Assembly: GCA_035771165.1 (NCBI GenBank)
Contig: JAWNZC010000337.1
Coordinates: 3,203,501-3,267,500 of the forward strand
Reading direction: 5' to 3'
Length of the DNA: 64,000 bases
From: Paragorgia papillata
Taxonomy: Eukaryota; Cnidaria; Anthozoa; Scleralcyonacea; Coralliidae
The position numbers were made by a program, and so were the translations under genes. The notes beneath the pieces are model-generated. The model made no database searches, was not told the DNA's origin, and worked only from the letters and a program-made list of their open reading frames with translations. Below, piece by piece: positions 10,401 to 23,283 of the stretch; the stretch's first letter is position 1; every line of letters starts with the position of its first letter.

Positions 10401-13400
10401 AAGACGTAATTTTTAAGGTGAATTTTACCATTTGACATGCTAAATTGTGTATTTGTTAATGTATTTTTACACAATGTTGTTTTTTTATACATTGGTTTGA
10501 GGGTGTTGATGTTTTTCTGTATAAAAATCCGTCAATTTCAACTCTTTCGGCAGTTTAAAAAAACATGCCGCCATCTTGTTTTTCCTCTACTAGCAGGATA
10601 TGAGCTGATAGCCTAGCAGTAGGGAACCAATCAGAATACGCAAAAGCTCATATCCGATAGCATGCTATATAATAAACATTGATATACATTGATTACAATA
10701 TACATTCCTCAGTAATAATGCAACATACTTACACAATATATAACAGACACAGTTGCACATTTAATAAAATAAAAGCTTGCAGTAGTGTATACTATTGACG
10801 CATATTACATGTAACAATGGCTTTTAATAGAGTATTAAAATGAATCAGTTTCTATATTTTGAAACGATGAACTGTTTTGTATGTAACTGTCGGGCTTACA
10901 GTAACGTTGAGGACAAAATGCCTCGAGTTAAAAGTGAACTGACAACTGCAAATAGATATTTCCTTTCAAACAACTATTTCATGAGTCTATGATGATATAT
11001 ACAACCTAAAAGATAGCCCAGTACAACAGGCAATTTACATCATGTTTCCACAAGTTCCATAGAGATTAACGTTGATGTGACACAGTATAAGTTATAATTA
11101 CTTCCTTACCTTGATAAAATCTTCCCGAAATCAAAAGAAACAACTCGTTTTCAATGACTCAATCGTTCGTAGACACGAAGCAATGAAGCAGAAAGCCAGT
11201 CGACGCCATATTCACTATATTCACATATTACCCGTTACTTACTTCGTTGCTACATCTGAGAACATCGCACACCTTCGCTTATAATGGCTATGTACTTCGC
11301 TCCGAACGTTTCGCGCGCTGATGAATCTGAATCTGGCAGAGGAAAGCCTATTACGTCACAAAACATGGCCAGAAATCGAGGACAGCCAGCGGCAGTGGCC
11401 TGTGGGCTCAGATTTAGATGGAAATATTAATTTGAAGATTCTGATGGCTAAATGTCGATCATTTCGGCTATAAACAGAAGTCTATAACAATAAATTAAAG
11501 TAGAGTTAATCGCTAAAATGTCTTATTGACCCATTTCTTACCCAAATATGAAATTACAAAAGGTGTAATCGTCTAGACAGGCCTGTACACTCATACTCAC
11601 AATAATTGCCGCATAAATTTCGGTTATTATTTCTGAATCCACAGTCACATTTAATAATAACAGCGGTTAAGACCCTGGCAACCTAGCAACAGCTCCATAA
11701 GAAATGGCGGACAAGAACCCGAAATTATCGAGCAATGCATTGCTTCTTCACGCCGAGTTCAGTATTTATCTCGGCGCTTGATGGATTAAATTACAACGAC
11801 TCGGCTGCACTAAAATCGAACATTTTAAGGTGTTTGGGAACCTATTAAACAACGAAAAAGTGGAACGAACAACTCCGCAAAACAAAGTAACGTTCATGCC
11901 GAGCAAATTCAGATGTTCGCATCGTGGACAAACACAGAAGCAACCAAAATTGGAGCTCCAAAATAAGTGCTATAGCAGATTAAGAGACTTTAAACAGCGA
12001 ATAAGAGGTATGCTTACGAGGGGCTCGGGAACCTATTTAGGACGCTCCAAACTTAATAGAAATTGTAGTGCTCAACGATTGTTCAATTTGGTGAAGTTTT
12101 GGACGTTCGCATGTCGGAATTTACAATAGTAAATAACCGAAAATGATTGTTCTTTATATTTCCTTAAGAAATCTATTGAAGGACGCCATATTGAATTAAT
12201 TAATAAGGGATTCAGTGCGCATGCTTTGCCGCCATGTTGTCCTCGATTTCTGGCCATGGTGCGAATATATAGTCACAGCCACATAACGTCTACTGTTGCT
12301 ATAGCAACGTAGACGCAAAAACCTTTTGAGACACAATTTCGATAGGAAACCTATAGCTCGAGACTCGGTCGTTTCTTTAGCTATGTCAACTTAGATGGCT
12401 ATCTGTTTTTTAGTTCATCTTTATTTATTTTTTTATATTATATGCAAATTTCAATTGCAAAAAATTATTGATGCTTCATGCATTACATCAGCTAAAGTTT
12501 ACTGTAAAATGTTCTTTGTATAAAATACAAAACAAAACAAAGCAAAGTACCTTTACAACATCAATTGGATTTGATGCTACAGCTCCTGCAAAACCTGCAG
12601 TAAAACTCGATCTACAAAAAAACAACCACAACACGATAACATACAGTGTCTGATTACGTATTATAAAATACAGGGTTCACAACATACGCTGTGATTGGCT
12701 GGGCTTGTTTTTCGCTTATTCTTTAAAACAGATAAAACACAACGTTCTTGTGCATATACAGTATATTCAATATAAAAGAACATTTTAATAATTCATGAGC
12801 TAATTAGCAAATCAGAGAAAAATATTTGGCCATGTGTATATGAGTTTTGAAACCCGGTAAAGGTCGCGCAAACTGAATTTATAATTACGAAATCAGATAA
12901 TAAACGGCACAAACAAAGAACCATTTATTACCACATTTCTTAATTATAAATTCAACGTGAAACCATTGTCTAACCCAATACGCACCAACATCACCAAGTC
13001 CCTCTACTATAACTGACAATTGAAAAGCTATTTCATAAACTCGTGTATGGTATTTTACTAGGGGTTGCAAACACTCGAGAACAACAAAAATCACTCGGCC
13101 TATTACTAACCTCGTAATTTTCAATGTTCTCTCGTGTTTGCAAAACATTCGAAAACAATAAAAATCACTCGGCTTGCAGCCTCGTGATTTCCATTGTCCT
13201 CTCGTGTTTGTAACCCCTGGTAAAACACTCCCAGTCGTTTATGAAATATTACATCAACAACTATACTAGCGGGCGCACCGAGACCCAACGGCTGGAATCT
13301 GAGCCTACAACCATACTTACATAAAGTGGGTATAAATAGTATCTCCCATTAGCTCACGATCTAGAATTTTTTTCTTGCACCAATCATAAACAGCTAGTTC

Positions 13401-14541
13401 TACTCCGGCGACAACAGCAGCTCGTTGCGCCGTGGGGACCATACCCTATAAAAAATGAGTTACATTATACATGTAAAATAAATATACAGTAGCCTTATTA
13501 AAATACTCGAACTTTCTAACATAGAGGATCAGCCAGCTTAAAGGACATCGGCAACAAAAATTAAGTTTGTCTAATTTGAAGGAACTAGAAGATCTTTTAC
13601 AAGATTTTCGTATCTTTCTTCGTTTTCAAGATATTTCAATTTGTTTAATATGTAAATGAGATGGTCTCTGACGTCAGGAGCAGGGTACAGTATTTTCACA
13701 CGTAGCAAAATCAGTTATATCTCTAAATTTGTTCAACGAAATCGCTTGAAACTGTGCACATAAAAACGCCTTGCGACACTGAACATTTCATAAGTGATTT
13801 TGCTTTGTGTAAAAATACTGTACCCTGCTACTGACGTCACAGCCCATCTCATTTACATATTAAACAAATTGAAATATCTTGCAAACGAAGAAAGACATGA
13901 AAAAGTTGTAAAATATCTTCTATTAGAATTTCACGAGTTCTTTCAAATTAAACAAACTTAATTTTTATTGCCAATACCCTTTAAACTACATGCAGTAAAT
14001 TAATTTACCCGATAAAGACCACGCAAACCTTCTTCGCGAAAAATAGCAGCAAAAGAACGAAACATTCCTTGAGTTGGTGCGACGCCTTGACTTTGTGCTT
14101 GCATACGAACCTAAATAGAGTAGGGAAGAACGTAAAATCGGGTAGAACATGAGATAATTACTGACAACTCTATCCAGGTTTGCCATACCACCAGCTTTAT
14201 TCTCAAATAGTTCCAGTCATTTCCAACTCACTTTTCACCCAAATCTTAGGAAGTTCGTTCCGAAGTTCGTTGGGAAGTTCGTAGTTCGTTTTGAACTACG
14301 CATTTGATTGGTTGCTTGGTTCCTAGCAGCCAATCAAATGCGTAGTTCAAAACGAACTTTGAACTTCCCAGTGAACTTCGGAACGAACTTCCGAAGATTT
14401 GGGTGAAAAGTGAGTTGGAAATGACTGGAATGGCTAACTTGTTAGGATATTTGAGCTTAACAAAAACTGTACAATACATGTAACGTCAGGTAACGGTACA
14501 CAATAAAATGACAGTCCGTCCGTCCGTCCGTCCGTCCGTCC

Positions 14542-14584
<43 letters not shown>

Positions 14585-17500
14585 AAGAACCAATCAAAAA
14601 CCTTCTTAGTATACTAGGTATAGATGCCAAACCAAAATTTCTGTCTTGTCTGGTATATAATTTACAAGCAGTGTGTCAATTCTTCTTCAAGTAACAGATT
14701 AATGCTAAAACATTAAACTTATAGTTACATGTCTGAACCACTGATCTATGTATATACTGGATAGCGCATTCCTTCTGTCCAGCAGTCAACATTTTGAAGC
14801 CAGATCCGCCATCTTACTACTCCCTGTCCAATACCCCTTGCGGGCTTAATTAAGAGTAGTAAGAGTTACTGGGGAGTTGGAAAAGCCGTAAAACAATACC
14901 ACTAGGAAACAGAAAGAAAATACAAGCAAATACAGTTCGAAATCGTCAACTAACATACTTCAAGGCTTTGTAAAGACATTTTACTATCAAAGGTACATAA
15001 AGTGTTTCATAATTAAGTTATTGACTGTTTTTGTTGTATTTGTACGAGTTTTGTGATGTAGGCAAGTTTATCGATTACCGGGCAGAGTAAAAAAACGACG
15101 AAATAATAAGAGATTATTAACCGAGAACGAGGTCTGTACGGGAAAATATCAGACCGAGGTCTTGACAGTACGGACCGAGCCGCAGGCGAGGTTCGTACAA
15201 AAAAGACCGAGGTCTGATATTTTCCCGTACAGACCGAGTAAACGAGGTTAATAAAGCGTAATAAAGCGAGCAAAATCAACATCCGGGACAGCGGTCCAGA
15301 TACGGACCGTGGTCTGAATACGCATTTTTAAGGGACCGTTTGTTGACCAATCAGAACTCAGGATATTACAAAGCCATATAATAACACGTTTTACTGCTTA
15401 ATAAATGCCAACAAATGCAAAAACTTAGCTTCTAAACCTTGTACAGTGTTCTTTGTTTGATACAAATAGCATAAGTTTTTTTAATGTGGCTCGTTTTGTC
15501 TCTTTTCGTGCTACGAAAACATACAAAGTTTCCGTGGCGGCCATCTTGGTACTCCCAATTCGTCATCTCTGCTGGCTTCATTTTTGGAGCCAGATGAGCA
15601 ATCCAGTTTATATAGAGATCAGTGGTCCGAACAAATGCTGTACATTATACTTAAATCATAGAGTACAGTACAGTACAGTACAGTACAGTACAAAGGGGAT
15701 ATTGGCAAGGGGATATTCTCGTGGCAAGAGCAATATCACACTCTTTCGCTGCGCTCACTCGTGCGATATTGTCCTTGCCACTCGAACATAAAATCCATAT
15801 CTTTGAGCAGCCGTGTAATGTTCTATTTATTATATGGACAATGAAATTATGCGTGGAAGTGATGTTGATTAGTTGATAAACTGGGTTTAATGCAAAAACT
15901 ACAACCGCTCGACGTAAAGCTTTTAGAAAATACGAATGAAAAATACAACGGCTTATTCAAATACTGTACTTCATTTTACATGAAAAACTGAATTAAGAGA
16001 AGATACTGGCTCAAATTTACTTGATTCGAAACTTATGGCAAAAGGCGAAAATTTTGACTTGTCGATATGTCACTCGCGAGCGTTACATACGAGCGTTACA
16101 TACGAGAAATACGCCACTCGGTTGCCGGATGTAGTGAAATATGGATTCTACGAGTGTTTTAGTTGCTAGTAAAATACTCTTCTCCATATAATAAAGTACA
16201 GTACAGTACACATGCTGTATAGAATGCTAGGAAATACAAATTCCTTACTTTTAACAAGTCTGTAGGATTACAAAGTGCAGCTGACACAGCACCAGCAATT
16301 ACACCACTTATAATATTATAATAAAATTTTTCATCTAAAAAAAAGGAGAAAAAGTAGGTTTAACCATAAAATTCAGCAGGTTAAGTTTATGTTTACAGTA
16401 TGAAGCTCGATCCAGACAAATCCGAACAAACAAAAGAAATACTAAAGATGCAATAATAATAACCCCAGAAATGGTTCTTAAAGGGTAAGAGCAACAAAAA
16501 TTACAAGTACACATTTTTAAATTTCTGATTAACAAACTGTCTTGCGATGGTGATCCAAGTAAACAAAACAACTCTTGTGCCAAACAACATCACTAATTTC
16601 GACAAAAGACAATCTTGCTGTTCGCCATCTTGTTGTAAGACCTTGCCTAATTAATTGACGTCACAAGCTGGGTGAACACGATGAAACTTATTCTTCTGAA
16701 TTTCTGTGGTATGTTTTTAAAAAAAGTGCTGTGGTTTAATCAAGAATTTCAGACTTATATATGTGAAAGTATGGCTAACTAAAGTTTTCGCTTTACCCAG
16801 CTTGTGACGTCACATGCATATAAAAAATGTATCCAAGATGGCAGATACTGATTAAGATTAGCAACTTTAAAAGTGCAATTAAGTTGTTTTATTGGAATAC
16901 TTTGGGTCTAAATAACACACTAGATTGTATCTTCATGTCATTGGTTTGATTTCATGTCATTGAAATTTTTGGTTTTTGTTGCCCATACCCTTTAAAGTGA
17001 CACTCCCTCTGAGCCTCCCTTGGGTACACCACTGGCCATGATTATTATAGCCAAACCGGATGTTCTCTTGCGTGCGACTTTGCAATATTGATACGCATTA
17101 CACAACATTGCAATTTTGATTGGCGGATTCAATCAGCAACTTGCAAACGCTTTATCACGATTCCTCGACGGGTTGCTTGAAATATTGGTTTTAAACATCG
17201 AACAACACATAAATATGATGTTATACTTGAAGGTAGTGGCTCTAGCTTTATTGCATTTAAAACGATTTTTAGGGCAACCCGTGGAGGAATCGTGATAAAG
17301 CGTTTGCAGGTTGCTGATTGAATCCATCAATCAAAATTGCAATGTTGTGTATCAATATTGCAAAGTCACACGCAAGAGAACATCCGGTTTGGCTATAAGC
17401 AGTGAACCCCCAAAGCCTCCCCCTGGGTGACCACTAGGCACTAGCATGATTATTAAGCAGTGAACGACTTATAGAGGTCATCCACACACAGCCTCCTCTT

Positions 17501-20500
17501 AGGTACACTACTGGCATGGTTGGGTGGTATAGAGGTCATCCACACACAGCCTCCTCTTAGGTACACTACTGGCAAGGTTATTAACCACCCCAAAGCTCCC
17601 CTTGGGTTGACCACTTTGGATGGTTATTACGCAGTGAATCTCCCAAATAGCCAAACCCTTCCTTTGGGTGCACCATGCACTGGGCATGGTTATCAAATAG
17701 TAAAAACTGATACAACCAAGTGTAATTTAATGCAGTGTTCACCTTTTGGGTCTTTCACCATAATTCTTTTAATTCCATGATACATTCCAATCTTTATAGT
17801 TCCATATGTAGCTTGTCTTAATAATGCTGGGGCCACACTGTTAGAAGAAGATGGTTAATAAGAACACTAAAAATTTGAGAACCAAAACCCGTGCATACAC
17901 AACAATCGAACCAGTCCTGTAAATTATTAGAACGTTTTCGTTCCCAGGCTTCTTGAATGCTAGACACGGTTTCAAAATAAAATTCTTCCTATATTGTAAG
18001 TTGTACTATAAATTAACACTGCACACGGTCAACGTGGCAGTAGTAATACAGTTGAGTTGCATTATAAATTATAATCAAGGGGGAAAAGTTTAATATTTAT
18101 TTCTGGGACTAAAGTCTGAAAACAAAAATTCCACTAAAAAACTGCTACATCCAGCTAGCATTGCAGCTGCTAGAGATAGACTGCCAGTGGCTTGAGGCTA
18201 CACATATACAGTAAGATACAAAACACTAGACATGACTCATGCAAAGTAAATTCAATGATTTTATGTTTTGACTCACTAAAAGTCGACTTACGACGACTTA
18301 AACACGTTCTGATGATGACTTCAACTGAGTCAAAACGTTTAATTAAACCGTTAATCTTTGGTACGACTGTACAACTATTTTTTTAGAAAATGAAGCGCAA
18401 AAATATTTTCTGGGAATTGAGAACATTTTCTATGACCAATGGTCCTGTGATCCAAACTTTCCCATCCCTGACCCTATATAATCATACATCTATATAACGC
18501 AGGACTCTGTTCATCCATGAACCCAAAAATTTTGAATGGCAGAATTTGAGTTGCTAGTAAAATATTTTCAAGATGATTCGGAAATCAGCATGCACGTATT
18601 ATAAGTGAATATTCGTCAGACAGACCTACATATACAAAAATTACGAATAGAATACACGTAACATGGTATATACGCGTAACGACGCGTAATATACTGTACA
18701 CAGAGTACGCAAACAAATATGCGCGACACGCGCGGAGAAAATGCATAACATATAAAAAAACAACAACACAACACTAGCTCGCAAAAAATGCGCGTAACAT
18801 ACACGATACAAATATGGACCGGGCGTAACCACTGATCTCAAGAAAACTGGATAGGACATGGGGCCGAATTTAGCGTGCCAGTCACGAGACTTCACTGGAA
18901 TATATGTACAAACCAATAAACATGTAGTTATCTGTAGCATGCAAACATTTTGTCAAACAATTTAATATAACATTTCCCTATATTAACACTTTCACCAAGG
19001 TACAGTAACTCAGCATGTACTGTACCAGGATAAATTTTCTATAATATTTCACTGCTTTACAGTTATTACTATATCACTTTAATTCGTTGATGATAATTAT
19101 CATCTCAAATATTACAACTTGTCAGGTATCTCGCCTCCATATAAACAGGCCCTAATTCTGTACAGGTAGAGCACAGGACTACAAGTACAATTTATCAAAC
19201 TTAATTTTTGATAAATGATCATCACTAGTCTTGCAGAATTTGTCATAAGATTGCTTTTAATGCATGTATAGATGTACACAGTGTATACTATTGTCGTTCT
19301 CACACAGAATTAAGAAATTTGAAACTTTAGAAATTAAATTTTAAACTTTTAAAGTGCATACTGGTGGAGGACAGTAAAGTAAGAGACTGGAAATTGCTGA
19401 TGCCAACAAAAAGAGATTATAGTTGGAAGTTCGTTCCGAAGTTCGCAAGTTCGTTGGGAAGTTCAAAGTTCGTTTTGAACTACGCATTTGATTGGCTGCT
19501 AGGAACCAAGCAACTAATCAAATGTGTAGTTCAAAACGAACTACGAACTTCCGAATGAACTTGCGAACTTCTGAACAAACTTCCGAAGATTAGGGTGAAA
19601 AGTGAGTTGCAAATGACTATAACTCTAACATGCATTCCGAAGTACAGTACATATGAGCAGGACCGCTGAGAGAAATTTAGGGCCCCTAGCCAAAAAATAT
19701 TTGTGGGCCCCTATATTAAACCATAAAGAGAAACCATAAAGAGAACCCATGGTAGTGAACTGAGAGGGCCGCCCCATGACGGTAAATTAATGAGAAAGTT
19801 ATAAAAGGCCCAATGGCACTGGAAATGTCATACAAGAGCCATCATGACAGTGACAAATCCATTAGGAACCCAATGCAATGTAACGATCAATACTAAAACT
19901 TCAGTTGTTTAACTTGTTAATTATTATAAAACTGGATTTATCGTTCAACATTTAAGATAATGTATTATGTTGCTTCGTTTTGCTAAAAGCGGGCTTCGTT
20001 TTGCTAAAAGCGGGCCCCTTTCGACCATGGGCCCTGGTTAATGACAAGGCTGATCCCCTTCTCATCAGGCCTGCATGTAATATATCCAAAACGAGGAAGT
20101 CAGTGTTCTTCCTCCAATTTCTAAATACAGCCAAGCAGGTTGAAAATATGAGGCGAAGCCAAGCCTTTTTAACCTGCTTGGATGTATTTAGACACTACAT
20201 GATGAACACGGATGGGTGTTGGATATTATTATAGCTTCGCAAACGATTCAATATTTTAAGAGAAAATCGACCTCAAAGTTTGCTGAATTTGACTGTAATT
20301 TTCCTCCAATTTCCAAATTCTGATTAATTAAATATTGATTTCTTTTGACTTTTCCTCATGAATTATTACTGTCGTGGCAATAGAAGCGTTTCTAAAATAT
20401 CGTTGCAATATATTCCTTAAGTTGATCAATTCATTTGATGAAAATTATAGCTAACTTTCTGTTTTGAATTTGATTGGTTTCTGGTTTTTAAACAACCGAT

Positions 20501-22279
20501 AAGAAACAGGATTATTTGCCAAACCCCAATCAAATTCAAAAGAGAATTCAAAACAGGAAGTTGTCAATGAATCTTATGAAATGAATTGTTCAACTTGAGC
20601 AATGTATTGCAACAATATTTTAGGAACGCTTCTATTGCCACGACAGTAATGAGTTTGAGAAGTTCATTGCCTGCCTTAAAACACGATCAAGTCGGTTTTC
20701 TTTGTTTTTTTGAGGGATTTATATCCCATAAATCCCTCATTATAAATTCATAGGGTGCATGCTACAACTATCTGGTATCGTATAACGCCGGTAGCGCCCA
20801 CATACGAGAAGGAGAGCAAGGGTTTGCTTTTCGCTCACGTAGTTTACGAGAGGAAGGCAAACCAATGAAAATCATCAAAATCTGTTGGTTGAGTCAGCAC
20901 TTTATTACACTGAACTTGAGCATAAAATGTGGGATTGATACTGCATCAATACGCATGCACAATGCTGTAATGATATCTGGTACTAATTATTCATCTGACT
21001 AATTATTCAAACAAGCTTGTAGAAGTCTGTGTATGTGTTCAATGAACCTTTACGTACTTCTCAAGTTTGTTTAATAAACTGCTTTGGAGTCTTATTATTT
21101 CATAAAAACCCGTTAACATTCGACATAACAATGTCCTTCGACACTCGGTAAAGGCTATTTTTTAGAAAACCGTCTTCAATCGTGTTTTAAAACCTCGAAC
21201 GTCGGCTTTAAGCCAGATAAATCCCTCGGTCCTTTGGCCCTCGGGATATATCTGACTTAAAGCCTCCATTCTCGGTATTTATCCTATACATAGCTGTCTA
21301 CGAAGACCTCAGGCACCTTAAGTCTGAGTAAGAACTGAAACCAGCTAATGAAGTACACCACTCAAAATATTGTAACATTTAAAAATAATATACTACAGGA
21401 CGTACTGTATATTCATTTGGGATATATATAAGTACATTTATTTAATACTATACCATACGGCCCCTGGGGAAAGAATATACCAGCTAGTATACACATAATT
21501 ATGTACATGTAACAGTAAGTCAAGATTTAGATGTAGATAGTAGATCTGTATTTGTATTGTATTGTACTGTCCATTATATATTTGTATTGTACATTAAAAT
21601 GATCATTACCCATTGTATAAAGCTCTCAAACCTTCCTCATTTGATATTTTCGCAAAGGCACTCAGCATCCCCCTGTATTTTATTTCCTTATTTGCCACAT
21701 CAATATGTTGGCCTTGAAGTTGAAGTCTTGTTTTAGTAGTATCAATAGGAAAGGTAGCTGTTACAATTAAAAGAAAATATTACATTTTATTTAACTGTTG
21801 ATTTTTAGAGGTGAGTATTTAGATCATAGTGTAGCAATTGTTGAAAATAGCACTTTAATTGGAATGTTGCAACACCTGTAGATCTAATATATTAATAATT
21901 AAATATACTGTACCAGTGATGTTTTCCAAAATTTAGAAGTGGGGAACGCTCACTGAAGTGAAATGGGCGTGGCCACTGGTCGTAAAATTAAATGAGCGTG
22001 GCTCCTGTCATGAAAGTTAATGGTGTGTGAAAAGACTACTAAAAGCCTGGCTCAGGCTAGCTAGTTGGCTAACTTGGTTGAAAAACGAGTACACTCATTG
22101 ACTCAAAGCAAAAATAGTGCGGTGTTGGACGGTGATGCACTACGTTTAATTTTTGTTAGGGGGAACGGCGTTCCCCCGACAAAAATACTGGGGGGACGCC
22201 GTTCCCCCGCGTTCCCCCTGAAAAACATCACTGTACTGTACATATATTAAATTGCAGCAACACTGTAGTATTGTACTGG

Positions 22280-22321
<42 letters not shown>

Positions 22322-22586
22322 CAATCTACAGACACGGTGTTTCGCTGTACTACAGCTCATCAGTGTAGCGTGGAACAATCTGAATGAATTTCATCAATTA
22401 CTTATACACATGGGATCGTCGGTGACAACCGCATGTGGGATAGCATCGGTGAAGTTCATTCAGATAGCGTGAAGTGCGCATGGGCCCAGAGTGCTCAAAC
22501 TTCCACAAGGGTAGTGAGCGTTGCATTATCGCTAATAGGTACCCACGGCAACTTCACAGAGTGCTCAACAACACCGAAGTGGAGGA

Positions 22587-22620
<34 letters not shown>

Positions 22621-23250
22621 GTTATTCCATTATATCAAATAGTAGTTATTCCACATTAACCATATTTTTAATGATGGGCACTTTATATATATATATATAG
22701 GAGGTGGACAAAAAAAAGTGGCCATCATTAAAAATATGGTTAATGTGGAATAACTACTATTTGAGAAAAGAAAAATATGTAAAGTGATATATTATAGAAT
22801 GCATGCGTCAATATCCGCTCAAATATGATATCCAACTCTAATTTTGTTATTGGTTTAAAAAATACATTAAATTAAGTTTGAAAGCATGCCACGCTGTGAA
22901 GCTGTAGTGAAATCAAGTGAAATAGTAACAAAATATCTAACTATTTTGCTGTTATAACACTTTCATAGTATACAAACTCCATTAATCATTTTGAAGACCA
23001 ATTTTATTTTTTATTTTTTTATATTTAAGATTCACATCATTTGTTACTGAAGATTGAAAATCATGAAAAATTAACATATTTTTTAAATCAATAGATAAAA
23101 TGTAGAATTTGATATCATATTTGATCAGATCTTCATGCATGCATTCTAAAAATATATAAGTAACTCTACATATTTTTCTGTACTCTATTAAAAGTTATAC
23201 AATGCACATTAATTATACTTTCAATGATGGTCACTTTTTTGTCCACCCCC

Positions 23251-23283
<33 letters not shown>

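Noticed and set aside
11193..11340. Possible minus-strand 5' exon (ATGGCGTCG..., later AAG|GTAAGG)
   Set aside because: The frame stops after about 17 codons and no linked exon was found.
18616..18940. Overlapping minus-strand frames of 62-99 codons rich in Cys/Tyr
   Set aside because: Low complexity composition in an intron, no domain and no splice support.
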